Origin: Mesobacillus persicus | GTDB lineage: Bacteria; Bacillota; Bacilli; Bacillales; Cytobacillaceae | DNA length: 64,000 nucleotides | Reading direction: 5' to 3' | NCBI RefSeq assembly: GCF_900109925.1 | Contig: NZ_FOBW01000004.1 | Location: 124,001-188,000 of the forward strand | In this document: piece after piece, positions 47,901 to 59,275 of the stretch | How positions within the stretch are numbered: the first letter of the stretch is position 1 | Layout: each line of letters begins with the position of its first letter | Notes under the pieces: generated by a model | Told to the model about the DNA's origin: nothing | What the model saw: only the letters and a program-made list of their open reading frames with translations | Database searches by the model: none | Translations under genes and position numbers: made by a program

Positions 47901-47955
47901 CTTGGTCCCCCTTTCCGTTTTAACCATTAGTTTTCTATAGGAATAGCTTATCGCA

Positions 47956-48576
47956 CTATTGAGCTAAACGAGTAAAATTTCTTAATAATTCCATTCCAAG
48001 CCTACTGCTTTTTTCAGGATGAAACTGCATTCCAAATACATTGTTTCGACCGACAACAGCAGGAACTTCGACATCGTAATCACTTACTGCAATGAGGACA
48101 TCCTTGTCATCTGTTTTTACATAATAGGAGTGAACAAAATAGACATGCCCTGATTCGACGTTATCAGTTAACGCTGAACCATTCTCAAACCGAAGCAAGT
48201 TCCAGCCCATATGCGGCACTTTGTAAGCCTCACCAGTCAACGAAATTCCAGGGAAACGTTCCACTGTACCAGGCAGTAGCCCGAGCCCTTTGGTCACACG
48301 GTTTTCCTTGCTTTCTTCAAACAATAATTGCATCCCTAAACAGATGCCAAGAACCGGCTTCCCGGTGTTCGCAAACTCACGAATCATCTCAGCAATTCCA
48401 AGTTCGTTCAGACGTTCCATTGCATCTGGAAATGCCCCTACTCCTGGGACCAACAAGGCATCTGCACTCTGCAATTCCTCGCTTTTTTCCGAGATAAAAT
48501 AAGCGGCATCTAAACGTTCGAGCGCTTTACTCACGCTAAACAAATTCCCCATTCCATAGTCAACAATTCCAATCAT
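47956..48576 (-). CDS. hisH: Imidazole glycerol phosphate synthase subunit HisH
   Basis: Glutaminase that feeds ammonia to HisF. It has 206 residues and is a class I amidotransferase: nucleophile Cys in [15 protein letters not shown] and the His-X-Glu pair in [10 protein letters not shown]. The opening [19 protein letters not shown] is typical. Its ATG directly follows the hisB stop codon. Confidence 0.98.
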   Translation of the reverse strand: MIGIVDYGMGNLFSVSKALERLDAAYFISEKSEELQSADALLVPGVGAFPDAMERLNELGIAEMIREFANTGKPVLGICLGMQLLFEESKENRVTKGLGLLPGTVERFPGISLTGEAYKVPHMGWNLLRFENGSALTDNVESGHVYFVHSYYVKTDDKDVLIAVSDYDVEVPAVVGRNNVFGMQFHPEKSSRLGMELLRNFTRLAQ

Positions 48577-49164
48577 CTACAGCATTCCTTTCGAGGATGG
48601 AATTCCTTTTACACGTGGGTCAATCGTTGTAGCTTCATCGAGCGCACGCGCTAATGCCTTGAACACAGCTTCAATCATGTGGTGTGTGTTTTGCCCATAA
48701 TGAACAATAACGTGTAAGTTCATCCGTGCCTCAATCGCCAATTTCCATAAAAACTCATGGACAAGTTCGGTATCAAAGCTACCGACTTTTTGTGAAGGAA
48801 ATTCACCGCGAAGCTCTAGATGCGGACGATTGCTCAAGTCAACAACGACCTGTGCCAACGCCTCGTCCATTGGCACAAATGCATTGCCATAACGCTTGAT
48901 GCCGCGCTTATCACCAAGTGCTTCCCGAAGGGCTTGCCCCAGGCAAATCCCAATATCCTCCGTTGTATGGTGGTCATCTACTTCAATATCCCCTTTGGCA
49001 TTGACCGTTAAGTCAAACTGACCATGCTTAGCAAAAAGGTCTAGCATATGGCTTAGAAAAGGGACTCCTGTCTCTAGCTCAGAAAATCCTTCACCATCAA
49101 TCCCTAAGCTTAATTGAATATTTGTTTCGTTTGTTTTGCGATCAACCGATGCCACTCGTTCCAT
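48577..49164 (-). CDS. hisB: Imidazoleglycerol-phosphate dehydratase
   Basis: Manganese-dependent dehydration of imidazole glycerol phosphate. It has 195 residues, the monofunctional Gram-positive form. Metal-binding motifs DDHHTTEDIGICLG and HMIEAVFKALARAL are both present. GGAGGAAT precedes the ATG. Confidence 0.98.
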   Translation of the reverse strand: MERVASVDRKTNETNIQLSLGIDGEGFSELETGVPFLSHMLDLFAKHGQFDLTVNAKGDIEVDDHHTTEDIGICLGQALREALGDKRGIKRYGNAFVPMDEALAQVVVDLSNRPHLELRGEFPSQKVGSFDTELVHEFLWKLAIEARMNLHVIVHYGQNTHHMIEAVFKALARALDEATTIDPRVKGIPSSKGML

Positions 49165-49277
49165 GTTTATTCCTCCATCCTGGTGGGTCTATTTTTATGC
49201 TCTGTTAAACAAGTACGTTGATATCCCATCCAATCTACGGCTTAAAATCAATACTGTTTTTTAACAAAGCGTTTGGT

Positions 49278-50549
49278 TTAAAATTTCTTCAATCTTGTTT
49301 CAACTGCCCGTGCATGGGCTTCTAGCCCCTCAAGACGGGCAAATTCGGCAATTTTCGCACCATGTTCACGAATAGCCTCTTCACTATAGACAATAATACT
49401 AGATTTTTTTTGAAAGTCCTCAACACTTAACGGACTTGAAAATCGTGCCGTCCCGTTCGTTGGCAAAACATGATTCGGGCCTGCAAAATAATCGCCTACC
49501 GGTTCGGAGCTGTAACGACCGATAAAAATCGCTCCCGCGTGACGAATTTTCCCGAGAAGCCCCATCGCATTTCCAGTCACAATCTCCAAATGTTCCGGCG
49601 CCAATTGGTTCACGACTTCAACGGCCTCGTCGAGATCCTTTGCCAAATAAATCGCACCGAAATCTTCAATCGAGCGTCCAGCAATTTCCTTGCGAGGAAG
49701 GACGGATAACTGCGCGGCCACTTCACTTTGAACCGCTTCAGCTAATGTCGGTGAAGTTGTCACAAGGACACTGCTTGCTCGCACATCATGCTCTGCTTGT
49801 GACAAGAGATCTGCGGCCACTTCATCCGCTTTTGCTGTTTCGTCGGCCAAAACAGCAATCTCACTTGGCCCTGCAATCATGTCAATATCGACGTCACCGA
49901 ATACTTCCCGTTTGGCTAAGGCCACATATATATTCCCTGGGCCGGTGATTTTATCAACAGATTGAATCGATTCTGTCCCATAGGCTAAGGCAGCGACCGC
50001 TTGGGCACCACCAATTTTGTAAATTTCCTCTACTCCAGCAATATCGGCAGCAACGAGGACTCCAGCTGGTAGCTTCCCATCTGAACTTGGTGGTGAAACC
50101 ATCACGATACGCTTTACGCCTGCAACCTTTGCGGGAATCACGTTCATAAGTACAGAAGAAGGGTAGGCGGCCGTCCCACCAGGGACATACACCCCAGCCG
50201 AATCAAGTGGAGTTACCTTTTGGCCAAGGATGGTTCCGTTATCCTCAGTGGTCATCCATGACGGGCGCTGTTGCTTTTCATGATAACTCCAAATGTTTTC
50301 CGCTGCCTCACGAATGACTTCGACCATTTGATCTGAGACTTGTTTATAAGCTTCATCGACTTCGGAGCGCTCTACTTGAAAGGATGAAAGCAATACTCGA
50401 TCAAATTTTTCCGTATAGGCTTTGACCGCAGCATCCCCAGAAGCGCGAACATCGGCAATAATCTTTTGAACGGCTGCCCGCTGATCTGCCGTTCCACTAT
50501 CGACCGACCTTTTTATCGAAACATCCCCGCTAACTTTAACAATCTTCAA
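49278..50549 (-). CDS. hisD: Histidinol dehydrogenase
   Basis: Final enzyme of histidine synthesis, oxidising histidinol twice with NAD. It has about 423 residues; [20 protein letters not shown] with [12 protein letters not shown] are signature blocks, and [14 protein letters not shown] holds active-site residues. The start is uncertain: the frame opens at 50573, but the AAAGG site at 50559-50563 fits best a TTG at 50549, giving MKIVKVSG as in B. subtilis. ATGs at 50558 and 50555 are nearer to the site than usual. Confidence 0.95.
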   Translation of the reverse strand: MKIVKVSGDVSIKRSVDSGTADQRAAVQKIIADVRASGDAAVKAYTEKFDRVLLSSFQVERSEVDEAYKQVSDQMVEVIREAAENIWSYHEKQQRPSWMTTEDNGTILGQKVTPLDSAGVYVPGGTAAYPSSVLMNVIPAKVAGVKRIVMVSPPSSDGKLPAGVLVAADIAGVEEIYKIGGAQAVAALAYGTESIQSVDKITGPGNIYVALAKREVFGDVDIDMIAGPSEIAVLADETAKADEVAADLLSQAEHDVRASSVLVTTSPTLAEAVQSEVAAQLSVLPRKEIAGRSIEDFGAIYLAKDLDEAVEVVNQLAPEHLEIVTGNAMGLLGKIRHAGAIFIGRYSSEPVGDYFAGPNHVLPTNGTARFSSPLSVEDFQKKSSIIVYSEEAIREHGAKIAEFARLEGLEAHARAVETRLKKF

Positions 50550-50579
50550 CTTCATCATCCTTTCAAACTTCAATTGAGC

Positions 50580-51203
50580 TTAAATTACTTCACTTAAAGC
50601 ATTGACAATCTCCGAAATCCGCTCGTCCTTTATTCGATAACTAACAGGGTTCACAATCAATCTAGAAGTAATCGGAGTGATTGTTTCATACTCAACGAGT
50701 CCATTCTCTTTTAATGTCCGTCCTGTTGAAACGATATCGACAATCCGGTCAGAAAGGCCGATTAAAGGAGCCAATTCAATTGAGCCATTTAACTTAATAA
50801 TCTCGACCTGTTCTCCCTGTTCTCTAAAAAAAGCAGCCGCCACGTTCGGATACTTTGTAGCTATTTTGGGCGCCACATCATTCATTTTTGTTCCTGGCAA
50901 CCCCGCAACAGCTAAATAACAAGCACTGATTTTCAGATCAAGTAGCTCATAAACATCACGTTCCTCTTCTAAAAGAACGTCTTTCCCAGCAATGCCAAGG
51001 TCAGCTACGCCATGCTCGACATAGGTAGCAACATCTGTCGGTTTCGATAAAATAAACCGGAAGTTCTCTTCCTCTACATCTATGATCAATTTTCGTGAAT
51101 CGTCAAATTCAGGCGGCAAACGGTAGCCGGCTTTTCGCAGTAAATCGGAAGCTTCCTCAAAAATTCGCCCTTTTGGCATCGCAATCGTTAATACTTCGCT
51201 CAT
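50580..51203 (-). CDS. hisG: ATP phosphoribosyltransferase, short form
   Basis: First committed step of histidine synthesis. At 207 residues it is the short form, which lacks the regulatory C-terminal domain and works in a complex with HisZ, encoded just upstream and overlapping by four bases. [20 protein letters not shown] and the PRPP loop [13 protein letters not shown] are visible. Confidence 0.98.
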   Translation of the reverse strand: MSEVLTIAMPKGRIFEEASDLLRKAGYRLPPEFDDSRKLIIDVEEENFRFILSKPTDVATYVEHGVADLGIAGKDVLLEEERDVYELLDLKISACYLAVAGLPGTKMNDVAPKIATKYPNVAAAFFREQGEQVEIIKLNGSIELAPLIGLSDRIVDIVSTGRTLKENGLVEYETITPITSRLIVNPVSYRIKDERISEIVNALSEVI

Positions 51204-52384
51204 TCCACCGGCTCCTTTCCTGTTTTTCCAACTAAAAACGTGACATCTGAATATTTATTTGTACAAGCATCAATATCTTTCACGCCACTAATATCCTGAA
51301 GGACCACTCGCTTGCCTTCTAGACGTTTTGCCTTAGCTAGTTCATAGGCTTCCTTTCGACGCTCTGAACTAAATAAAATGCAATTAACTGGTACTGTTTC
51401 ATCTAGTTCACCTATCGCTTCAAGCAGTCGGTCTAAACGAATTGCAAATCCTGTCGCCCCTGTAGATTTGCCAAACTTCTGAAGCAAGCCATCATAACGC
51501 CCACCATTACCGATTGGAAAGCCAACATTTCCAGCATAAACCTCGAACAGGATGCCCGTATAGTAACTCATGTGGCTGACAAGTGTTAGGTCAAATTTGA
51601 TATGGCCAGCTATGTCATAATCACGAATGATGTTCCAGAGCTCCTTGAGCTCAAGAATTGCCTCTTTTCCTTTTTCATTTTCAATCAAATCAAGTGTGCG
51701 CCCGATAACTTCTACGCCTCCTCTAAGGTCAAGGAAGGCCAATAGTCGCTGACTATCAATCGATGAAAGTGGCAAAGATTTTACATGCTCTCGATATCCT
51801 ACATAATTTTTTTCATATAAAAATTTTGTTAATTCCCTCGCGCGCTCTTCTGTACCAAGAATTTGGATAAAGAGCTCTTTTACAAATCCTGCATGGCCGA
51901 TCGATAATTGGAAGTTCTTCAGACCTGCTTCTTTTAGAGAGGCTACTGCAAGGGCAATCATTTCTCCGTCTGCACTAACCGTTTCATCCCCAATGCATTC
52001 AACGCCCACCTGTTCAAATTCTGCTGGACGTCCACCTTCACGTTGCTGTGCGCGAAATACGTTCGCAGAATACGCTAGCCGAAAGGGAAGGTTATCTTTC
52101 AACAGCTTAGAAGCTGCAACTCTTGCAATCGGTGCCGTCATATCAGGACGGAGAACGAGGGTATTTCCCTCCTGATCAAGAAGCTTAAATAACTGTTGGT
52201 CCAGAATCGCTGAGGCCGTACCAACCGTCTCGTAATATTCAAGTGCTGGAGTGCCAATGAATTGATATCCCCAGCATTTCATTTCTGCTTCAAGTGAGGA
52301 ACGAACATGCTCCTTTGTCTCATATAAATTTGGAAGAGTATCCCTCATTCCAAGTGGTTTCTCGAACATGAATAATCGACTCAT
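51200..52384 (-). CDS. hisZ: ATP phosphoribosyltransferase regulatory subunit HisZ
   Basis: Histidyl-tRNA-synthetase paralogue without aminoacylation activity that gives HisG its allosteric histidine feedback. It has 394 residues. Synthetase-like motif 2 appears as [17 protein letters not shown] and motif 3 as [17 protein letters not shown]; the anticodon-binding domain of true HisRS is largely missing. First gene of the his operon. Confidence 0.97.
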   Translation of the reverse strand: MSRLFMFEKPLGMRDTLPNLYETKEHVRSSLEAEMKCWGYQFIGTPALEYYETVGTASAILDQQLFKLLDQEGNTLVLRPDMTAPIARVAASKLLKDNLPFRLAYSANVFRAQQREGGRPAEFEQVGVECIGDETVSADGEMIALAVASLKEAGLKNFQLSIGHAGFVKELFIQILGTEERARELTKFLYEKNYVGYREHVKSLPLSSIDSQRLLAFLDLRGGVEVIGRTLDLIENEKGKEAILELKELWNIIRDYDIAGHIKFDLTLVSHMSYYTGILFEVYAGNVGFPIGNGGRYDGLLQKFGKSTGATGFAIRLDRLLEAIGELDETVPVNCILFSSERRKEAYELAKAKRLEGKRVVLQDISGVKDIDACTNKYSDVTFLVGKTGKEPVE

Positions 52385-53024
52385 TATTTTTCACCCTTTA
52401 TCTTTAAGCTGACGTTCCATTTTTTACCCGTTCATTGTTTAGCGGTCTTAAAACTAAAGTGCTTTAGTTCGCTAATATGGTAATGAAATAAAGTTATATG
52501 TAGTTTACCGTTTCTAAAAACTTACGTCAATAGAAATGACTGTATATTTAGAATTAGCTTTTTTTCGCGAAAATCCTTTAAAATTCGTCATTTGTCTCGA
52601 AAAAATCCCGAATCCTCCCGTTTTGAGAGGTTTTCTCCCAATTCCCTTAGTTGTATAAGCAACAAATAGTTTGCTAATATAATTTTAGAAGGGAGGCTTA
52701 TCCTCAAAGTAAGAATCAGGTCATTAGGCAAAACAATGAATTATTTTTCCTACTTTCACAATTAGTCTTCTTTGCTAAAAAGAAGGGGAACTTCTTAAGC
52801 AAAGAGAGTATTGGGTCCCAAACGGTTTTCGCACCTGAGTATGGCTCCATGTAAAGAAGACGGTTACATTGCGATTTTAGGAAAACGAATTCTCGCCATT
52901 TAAATACTACTTTTGACACCTCTAGCACTTCTTGTAAGTATGGTTTTCTAAAGTGGTATCCCCCTTCGTTCTTACTTTTTTCATCATACATTGCGGAAAA
53001 AAGGATCCTAGAAAGGGAGAGTTG
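52385..53024. other. 640-bp region between divergent his operon and BCCT gene
   Basis: Contains the his promoter (52502-52530). A 91-codon minus-strand frame at 52716-52991 has no ribosome site and no recognisable similarity, so it is not called. No T-box or other riboswitch was seen before hisZ. Confidence 0.6.
52502..52530 (-). promoter_or_regulatory. Candidate promoter of the his operon
   Basis: Reverse strand: TTGACG (52525-52530), 17 bp, TAAACT (52502-52507); leaves an untranslated leader of about 110 nt before hisZ. Confidence 0.55.
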
Positions 53025-54557
53025 ATGTTTACCAACAATAAATTTAATAGTGTCTTTTGGGTATCGGCGATTACGTTAGGAGTATTTGTTCTGGCCGGTG
53101 CTTTATTTCCATCTACATTTGCTAACGGAGCAAATGCCGCTTTATCTTTTACCACCTCTTCATTTGGCTGGTTGTACTTATTAGCTATCTTTATTTTTAC
53201 TGCTTTTCTTGTTTACCTCATTTTTAGTAAGTATGGAAACATTCGTCTAGGTAGTCAGGATGAAAAGCCTGCCTATCCGTTATTCACATGGATTGGCATG
53301 CTCTTTTCGGCTGGGTTCGGTATTGCCCTTGTCTTCTATGGTGTCGGCGAACCAATGACGCACTTTAATAACGTACCGGTCAGTGGCGTTGAACCATTAT
53401 CAGAACAGGCCGCTCGAGTGGCCATGGGTTATTCATTCTTCCACTATGGTGTCAGTCAGTGGACGGTGTTTGCAATCGTCGGACTGATTATGGCTTATTT
53501 CCAATTTAAGAAAAAACAGAATGGGTTGGTTTCTACCTCTTTAACTCCACTGATTGGTGAGCGCAAGAAACTAAAAAACGGGATTGATATCCTCGCTGTT
53601 GTTGCTACAGTAATGGGCGTAGCGACTTCTTTAGGAATGGGGATTATGCAGATTAACGGAGGATTAAATTCTGTCTGGGGAGTCCCTACTGGAATCTGGC
53701 CACAGCTAGGAATTGTCGCGGTCATGACTGCATTATTCTTAATCTCTTCTTCTACTGGGTTAGATAAAGGAATTAAATGGTTGAGTAATATTAACCTAGG
53801 TGCAGCCCTTGTCTTGATGACGTTTGTATTTATAACCGGACCCACTGTTTTTATCCTCGATACGCTAATCGTTGGAATCGGTGATTATTTAACCAATTTC
53901 ATTAACTATAGCTTCCGTCTAAATCCTTATACAGAGAACCCATGGTCTCGTGAGTGGACAGTGTTTTATTGGGCATGGGCCATTGCTTGGTCACCATTTG
54001 TTGGTGCCTTTGTGGCAAGGGTTTCGCGTGGACGGACAATTCGCGAGTTTATTCTTGGAGTCATGGTTGCTCCGCCAGTTGTTGCATTAGTATGGATTGC
54101 TGTTTTCGGTGGTACAGCACTCCACATGGACTTATTTGGAGGAACAAATATTGCAGCTGCTGTAAACAATGACATTACAAGTGCGTTATTTACTCTATTT
54201 GATCAGTTACCTTTGTCCTTTCTCATCTCGATTTTGACGATGATGTTGATTCTTACTTTCTTAGTGACATCGGCCGATTCAGCTGTGTTTATTTTAAGTA
54301 GTATGACGACTGGGGGAAGCTTGAATCCACCAATTCGTGTAAGAATCATCTGGGGCGTTCTGATGAGTTCGATTGCAACAGTCCTTCTGATATCTAGTGG
54401 ACTTTCTGGACTCCAAACGGCATCCATTGTAGCGGCTTTGCCGTTTACGTTTATTCTCTTGGCGATGACCTTTACGCTTCACAAAGTATTGAAGCAAGAT
54501 TTCAAGGAAGGGCAGTTGTCTCAACCAACAGTTAAGAAGAAGAAACAAACAGCATAA
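53025..54557 (+). CDS. BCCT-family transporter (glycine betaine/choline type, OpuD-like)
   Basis: Sodium-coupled importer of a quaternary ammonium osmoprotectant. It has 510 residues and twelve hydrophobic helices, from ATG 53025 behind GAAAGGGAGA. Signature blocks are GFGIALVFYGVGEPMTHF, SFFHYGVSQWTVFAIVGLIM and the Trp-rich REWTVFYWAWAIAWSPFVG. The length and short tails resemble B. subtilis OpuD. The substrate is inferred from family. It is monocistronic with its own terminator. Confidence 0.93.
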   Translation: MFTNNKFNSVFWVSAITLGVFVLAGALFPSTFANGANAALSFTTSSFGWLYLLAIFIFTAFLVYLIFSKYGNIRLGSQDEKPAYPLFTWIGMLFSAGFGIALVFYGVGEPMTHFNNVPVSGVEPLSEQAARVAMGYSFFHYGVSQWTVFAIVGLIMAYFQFKKKQNGLVSTSLTPLIGERKKLKNGIDILAVVATVMGVATSLGMGIMQINGGLNSVWGVPTGIWPQLGIVAVMTALFLISSSTGLDKGIKWLSNINLGAALVLMTFVFITGPTVFILDTLIVGIGDYLTNFINYSFRLNPYTENPWSREWTVFYWAWAIAWSPFVGAFVARVSRGRTIREFILGVMVAPPVVALVWIAVFGGTALHMDLFGGTNIAAAVNNDITSALFTLFDQLPLSFLISILTMMLILTFLVTSADSAVFILSSMTTGGSLNPPIRVRIIWGVLMSSIATVLLISSGLSGLQTASIVAALPFTFILLAMTFTLHKVLKQDFKEGQLSQPTVKKKKQTA

Positions 54558-54567
54558 TTAGGGGAAA

Positions 54568-54597
54568 GGCAGCGAATTCAGTTCGCTGTCTTTTTTT
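54568..54597 (+). terminator. Terminator of the BCCT gene
   Basis: GGCAGCGAA / TTCGCTGTC stem followed by seven T. Confidence 0.88.
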
Positions 54598-54639
54598 ATT
54601 TTTTACTATGTTACAGCAACACTGGATTTTTGCCTGTTG

Positions 54640-54707
54640 CGGGCACATAGAGCCCCTCTATCTTACCGGTCGTATGGATTTTCACTCACCACGGGCACAT
54701 ACAGCCT
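54640..54707. repeat. Two-copy repeat E (52-bp spacing)
   Basis: CGGGCACATA occurs at 54640 and 54692, 52 bp apart, followed by similar AGAGCC / ACAGCC. The spacer GGATTTTCACTCACCA resembles the C-array spacer GGTTTTGCTTCACTTA. It lies between convergent genes. Confidence 0.6.
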
Positions 54708-54759
54708 TCTTTGTTGCAAGCACCTATAATCTAGAATGGTACGTCACGACAATAAAACA

Positions 54760-54796
54760 AAAACAACCCTACAGCTATTGAGCTGCAGGGTTATCT
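54760..54796 (-). terminator. Terminator of the hprK-lgt-yvoD-ppaX-yvoF operon
   Basis: Reverse strand: AACCCTGCAGCT / AGCTGTAGGGTT stem followed by GTTTTTGTTTT. Confidence 0.85.
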
Positions 54797-55320
54797 TTAC
54801 CATAGATCGGGTCATCGGCCCACCGTTCGGCTAATTCTTCTTTTGTATAAACAACCCGCATCGGATTTCCACCGACAAAGGCTCCCGCAGGTACGTCTTT
54901 ATGAACAACTGTACCAGCAGAGACAAAAGCACCATCGCCAATCTTGACTCCTGGAAGAATGGTTGAATTCGCGCCAATCATGACTTCATCGCCAATGATG
55001 ACTTCGCCCAGTCGATATTCTTTGATTAAGTACTCATGAGCAAGAATGGTAGTATTATAGCCAATCACCGTATTTCGACCAACGCTAATTTTCTCCGGGA
55101 ACATGACATCCAACATGACCATCAGGGCAAAGGATGTCTCGTTTCCGACCTTCATTTTAAGAAACGTCCGATACAGCCAATTCTTCATTGCTAAAAAGGG
55201 TGTGTACCTGGCCATTTGGATAACAATAAAATTTTTAACTACCTTCCAAAAAGGAACCGTTTTATAGACATGCCAAAGGGAATTCGCCCCTTCTACCGGG
55301 TATCTAACCGTATTCCTCAT
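54775..55320 (-). CDS. yvoF: Hexapeptide-repeat acyltransferase (YvoF-like)
   Basis: Left-handed beta-helix O-acetyltransferase of 181 residues. Hexapeptide repeats run through VIGDEVMIGANSTILPGVK and IGDGAFVSAGTVV, and the C-terminus GGNPMRVVYTKEE is typical of the CysE/LacA/NodL family. It is the last gene of the hprK-lgt operon; its start is at the ppaX stop. The acceptor is unknown. Confidence 0.9.
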   Translation of the reverse strand: MRNTVRYPVEGANSLWHVYKTVPFWKVVKNFIVIQMARYTPFLAMKNWLYRTFLKMKVGNETSFALMVMLDVMFPEKISVGRNTVIGYNTTILAHEYLIKEYRLGEVIIGDEVMIGANSTILPGVKIGDGAFVSAGTVVHKDVPAGAFVGGNPMRVVYTKEELAERWADDPIYGKDNPAAQ

Positions 55321-55967
55321 TACTTCACCCCGAGAATTGGCAAGAGATCTGTCATCTCATCGAGCATATAATCTGGCTCAAAAGTAGCAAGATGTTCTTT
55401 TCCTTTTAATGACCAAGCAACTCCAGCCGTCTTCGTCCCTGCATTTTTACCAGCTAAAACATCATGGTGGTTATCGCCAACCATCATCGCTGACTCCGGC
55501 TGTGAGCCTAGAAGGTCCAATGCTTTATAGATTGGTTCAGGATCCGGTTTTGCATTCTTTACATCATCAAGGGCAATCATGATATTGAAATATCGGTCCA
55601 ATCCAGTTAGCCTCAAGCCCATCATTGCCACATCTGCAATCTTTGTCGTTACAATGGCCAATTTAAAACCACTGTCATGTAGGGCCTTAATCGTTTCGGT
55701 CACACCTTCAAACTCAGTTACAAAAGAATCGTGATTAGAAATATTGTATTTACGATACGTCCGAATCATTTCATCGACTTTCGTAGAATCTAGGTTCCCA
55801 AAAACTTCATGCAAAGAAGGACCCATAAACGGAAGGACATCCTCTCTTTGGAAGCGGCCAGGGAAATAATGTTCAAGTGTATGAAGGTATGAGGATACGA
55901 TAAGTTCGTTTGTATCAATTAAAGTTCCATCAAGATCAAATAAGACCGTGTCAATATTATTGTTCAT
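55320..55967 (-). CDS. ppaX: Pyrophosphatase PpaX
   Basis: HAD-family enzyme that hydrolyses the pyrophosphate released when HprK dephosphorylates Ser-P-HPr. It has 215 residues from ATG 55967 with a GGAAG site; the longer frame overlaps yvoD without a site. Motif I is [15 protein letters not shown], motif II TTK, and motif [18 protein letters not shown]. The close linkage to hprK supports the PpaX assignment over a generic phosphoglycolate phosphatase. Confidence 0.94.
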   Translation of the reverse strand: MNNNIDTVLFDLDGTLIDTNELIVSSYLHTLEHYFPGRFQREDVLPFMGPSLHEVFGNLDSTKVDEMIRTYRKYNISNHDSFVTEFEGVTETIKALHDSGFKLAIVTTKIADVAMMGLRLTGLDRYFNIMIALDDVKNAKPDPEPIYKALDLLGSQPESAMMVGDNHHDVLAGKNAGTKTAGVAWSLKGKEHLATFEPDYMLDEMTDLLPILGVK

Positions 55968-56901
55968 AAACAGCTTCCTTTCCTCTGGCAACCTCTGCTC
56001 GATTCCAGATATATGCAACAGTGATGGTCAGTAGGATGGCCACACTAATGCGAATCAACAGTAATGGGAGCACAGGGATTCCCAGCGGGATAAAAATTAA
56101 CGTATCCTCAATAACCGCATGACAGGCCACAAGGAAAATAAATGCAATCGTCGCGTCTTTTTTAGATACCCCATCTTCCTTTACTGCTTGAATCATTACA
56201 CCTGCCCCCATCGCTAGACCAATGACTAGTCCTGCCGCAAGGGTCATCGAGGTATTTTCTTTCATCCCAAGCATTCTTGTAAACGGTGCTAACCAACGAG
56301 AGAACACATCAAGCCATTTGAGGTCCTTCATTATTTGAATCACAATCATAAGTGGAATGACAATGACCGCAATCTGGAAAATCCCCATTCCTGCCTTTTC
56401 GATTCCTTGTAAAATAATCGCCGCCCACCCTGAAGGCTGTTCCTGCTGAGTGGGAACCATTCCGTATTTAGCGATTTCAGAGCCTCCGTGCCAAACGAGG
56501 TTAATTACCACGCCTGATACTAGTGCTAATCCAAGCCGCACAACAAGGATGACCCAAAGCTTCACACCAACCTTTAGTGCCACACCTGTTTCAATCAACA
56601 AGTTATGCGAAAATGATAGCATTACTGCAATGATGAAAACCTCTTTTACGGTCAATTCAAGCGTTAAAATAGCCCCAATCGCCGCATATAAGTTAAGAAA
56701 ATTCCCTATAACTAGTGGGATGGCTGCATCCCCAGACAACCCAATCAGTGCCATCAATGGTGTTACAGCTTCGATTATCCATGGTAAAACCGGTGTAAAC
56801 TGGAGAATGGACACAATCAGTGTAACTGGAAAAATGATTTTCCCCAATGTCCACACTGTCTGCAGGCCAACCATCGTTCCCTTCTTTAAGGATGAAACCA
56901 T
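55957..56901 (-). CDS. yvoD: Nucleoside-recognition (Gate) domain membrane protein YvoD
   Basis: Integral membrane protein of 314 residues with two Gate-type domains, e.g. [20 protein letters not shown] and [19 protein letters not shown]. Related to the spore maturation proteins SpmA/SpmB and to nucleoside permeases. Its function is unknown. GAGGTG precedes the start. It overlaps ppaX and lies behind lgt as in B. subtilis. Confidence 0.9.
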   Translation of the reverse strand: MVSSLKKGTMVGLQTVWTLGKIIFPVTLIVSILQFTPVLPWIIEAVTPLMALIGLSGDAAIPLVIGNFLNLYAAIGAILTLELTVKEVFIIAVMLSFSHNLLIETGVALKVGVKLWVILVVRLGLALVSGVVINLVWHGGSEIAKYGMVPTQQEQPSGWAAIILQGIEKAGMGIFQIAVIVIPLMIVIQIMKDLKWLDVFSRWLAPFTRMLGMKENTSMTLAAGLVIGLAMGAGVMIQAVKEDGVSKKDATIAFIFLVACHAVIEDTLIFIPLGIPVLPLLLIRISVAILLTITVAYIWNRAEVARGKEAVYEQ

Positions 56902-56932
56902 TGAAGCACCTCCCCCCTATTTTGTTCTCTCT

Positions 56933-57784
56933 TTATTTTTTCCCTTTAGATTTTTTCTTTTTCGGTTGTTCTTCTACATCCAAATAACGAATGTTCGCAT
57001 AGCCCTGCTTCCTACGATAAATCCATAATGCAACCGCAAGGACGATCAGAGCAATCGAAATCACTTGAGCAATTCTCAGCATATCCGTCAGCATTAAACT
57101 ATCGGTACGAAGACCTTCGACAAAGAAACGACCGATGCTATACCAAATGACGTAACTAAGGAAGAGTTCTCCCCTGCGAAGATTTACTCTTCTCAAGTAC
57201 ATTAGTAAAGCAAAGCCAAGTAGATTCCAAATAGATTCATAAAGGAAAGTTGGGTGGTAATAAGTACCGTTAATATACATTTGATTAATGATAAATTCAG
57301 GGAGCATCAAGTTTTCCAGGAATGCTCGAGTGACTTCACCACCATGCGCCTCTTGATTAATAAAGTTTCCCCAGCGTCCAATCGCCTGACCAAGAATAAT
57401 ACTTGGAGCAGCAATATCAGCGACTTTCCAAAAGGACACATTCTTTTTCTTGGTAAAAATATAGGCAGTCACTACGGCCCCAATTAGCGCCCCATGGATG
57501 GCAATCCCACCGTTCCATATCGCCAAGATTTCCGAAGGATGTTGTGAATAATATTCCCACTGGAAAATGACGTAATAGAGTCTTGCCGACAAAATAGAAA
57601 TCGGGATTGCCCAAAGCATCAAATCTGCAAAAAGGTCGTTGTCTAATCCGCGTTTTTCTCCCTCGCGTATGGCTAACCACAGAGCAAGTGCAATTCCTAA
57701 ACCGATGATCACGCCATACCAATGCACTGATATCGGCCCTAACGAAAAGGCAACCGGATCAATCGGTGAAAAGTTCTCTTCCAT
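56933..57784 (-). CDS. lgt: Prolipoprotein diacylglyceryl transferase
   Basis: Membrane enzyme that adds diacylglycerol to the lipobox cysteine of lipoproteins such as the two binding proteins in this window. It has 283 residues and seven helices. The Lgt signature [14 protein letters not shown] and the segment [11 protein letters not shown] are present. It is second in the hprK operon. The C-terminal tail is very Lys-rich. Confidence 0.97.
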   Translation of the reverse strand: MEENFSPIDPVAFSLGPISVHWYGVIIGLGIALALWLAIREGEKRGLDNDLFADLMLWAIPISILSARLYYVIFQWEYYSQHPSEILAIWNGGIAIHGALIGAVVTAYIFTKKKNVSFWKVADIAAPSIILGQAIGRWGNFINQEAHGGEVTRAFLENLMLPEFIINQMYINGTYYHPTFLYESIWNLLGFALLMYLRRVNLRRGELFLSYVIWYSIGRFFVEGLRTDSLMLTDMLRIAQVISIALIVLAVALWIYRRKQGYANIRYLDVEEQPKKKKSKGKK

Positions 57785-57854
57785 AATTAAGCTCCTTTTC
57801 TCTATCTAATCTTTCAAGCCTTATTAGTCGTGGCTAAATTAACACATCCATCAC

Positions 57855-58790
57855 CTAAATATCCTCATGCTCTCCATCTTCAATCACATCTGCAAGTCGA
57901 TTAGAGAACTGTTCGGCGGCATTTACCCCCATCCTTTTAAGACGGAAATTCATAGCAGCAACCTCAATAATAACAGCGAGGTTTCGCCCTGGACGTACTG
58001 GGACTGTTAACTTAGTAATATCGGTATCAATAATTTTCAACTTATCTTCTTCCAAGCCCAGGCGATCGTACGTTTTGTTTTTATCCCATAATTCTAAGTC
58101 AATGTTTAATGAAATTCGTTTATGCGTACGGACGGCCCCTGCTCCGAAGAGCGTCATAACATTGATAATGCCTAGACCACGGATTTCAAGCAAGTGTTCA
58201 ATCAATTCTGGCGATGTCCCAACGAGCGTATCTTGGTCTTCTTGGCGAATTTCAACACAATCATCCGCGACCAACCGGTGCCCACGTTTCACAAGTTCCA
58301 GTGCGGTTTCACTTTTACCAACCCCACTTTTCCCGGTAATGAGAACCCCAATTCCATAAATATCAACAAGCACTCCATGAATAGCCGTCGTCGGAGCTAA
58401 CTTACTCTCTAGGTAGTTCGTCAAATGACTTGCAAGCCTTGTTGTTTTTTGACCGGACCTCATAATAGGAACTGATTCTCGCTCTGATGCTTCAATTAAT
58501 CCTTCAGGAATTTCCATGTCACGAGTGACGATAATCGCCGGTGTAAGATCAGTACAAAGCTGATCTAGTCGAAATTCCTTGTCCTTTGGGCTTAACTTTT
58601 CAATAAAAGTTAGCTCGGTTTTCCCTAACAATTGGACTCGTTCTGCCGGGTAATATTCGAAGTATCCAGCCATCTCAAGTGCTGGCCGTGATAAATCACT
58701 CGTTGTAATTGGGCGGTTAATCCCTTCTTCCCCACTGATAAGTTCAAGGTTGAATTTTTCTATGATATCTTTTGTCCGGACTTTAGGCAA
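57855..58790 (-). CDS. hprK: HPr kinase/phosphorylase
   Basis: Phosphorylates Ser46 of HPr and Crh and removes the phosphate again, controlling carbon catabolite repression. It has 311 residues. Walker A is [10 protein letters not shown], and the HprK signature [20 protein letters not shown] follows. An ATG at 58811 opens the frame, but AAGGAGG lies inside that extension and is spaced eight bases from TTG 58790, which gives MPKVRTKDI, matching the usual HprK start. It heads the lgt-yvoD-ppaX-yvoF operon; the target Crh is encoded at 38157. Confidence 0.97.
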   Translation of the reverse strand: MPKVRTKDIIEKFNLELISGEEGINRPITTSDLSRPALEMAGYFEYYPAERVQLLGKTELTFIEKLSPKDKEFRLDQLCTDLTPAIIVTRDMEIPEGLIEASERESVPIMRSGQKTTRLASHLTNYLESKLAPTTAIHGVLVDIYGIGVLITGKSGVGKSETALELVKRGHRLVADDCVEIRQEDQDTLVGTSPELIEHLLEIRGLGIINVMTLFGAGAVRTHKRISLNIDLELWDKNKTYDRLGLEEDKLKIIDTDITKLTVPVRPGRNLAVIIEVAAMNFRLKRMGVNAAEQFSNRLADVIEDGEHEDI

Positions 58791-59275
58791 AGAGGAATCC
58801 TCCTTCAACATTTTAATTTTAAAAAATCAATACTATATATTTTAGCATTATTTCGAACAGAACAAAACGAAGGATACTCTAAATTAAGACTGGGAGGCAT
58901 AAAAAAGCTGATTGGTACTTACTTGGAATGAAAAAAGGCGGACCAAGAACAGTTATTAGTGACCTTTCTTCTTCCTACCCCACCCAGAAAGGGAACCAAG
59001 AACACCTATTGGTGACCTTTTCCCTTCCTTTCCCACCCAGATAGGGCACCAAGAACACCTATTGGTGACCTTTTCCCTTCCTTTCCCACCTAGATAGGGC
59101 ACCAAGAACACCTATTGGTGACCTTTTTCTTTCCTTTTCCACCTAGATAGGGCACCAAGACCATCCATCTACCCGTGAAAGCAAAGGGAGCGGAACGAAA
59201 TCTACAACCACGATTAACATCGGCCCGTCAAAAAAGGATATAATGAACGAAAAACAAAAAAAGGTGGCTATCTAA
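58791..59275. other. 485-bp region between divergent hprK and DUF2164 gene
   Basis: Mostly occupied by repeat array D (58942-59163). No additional gene was found. Confidence 0.75.
58942..59163. repeat. Tandem repeat array D (exact 53-bp unit)
   Basis: Units begin ACCAAGA at 58942, 58995, 59048, 59101 and 59154, always 53 bp apart. Each has GGCACCAAGAACACC followed by TATTGGTGACC (imperfect inverted repeat), then a pyrimidine-rich half TTTTCCCTTCCTTTCCCACC. Confidence 0.95.

Noticed and set aside
52385-52530. T-box or other riboswitch before the his operon
   Set aside because: No TGGNACCGCG-type T-box sequence or antiterminator was found in the leader.
52716-52991. 91-codon minus-strand frame between hisZ and the BCCT gene
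   Set aside because: No ribosome site and no recognisable similarity; it overlaps the BCCT leader region.
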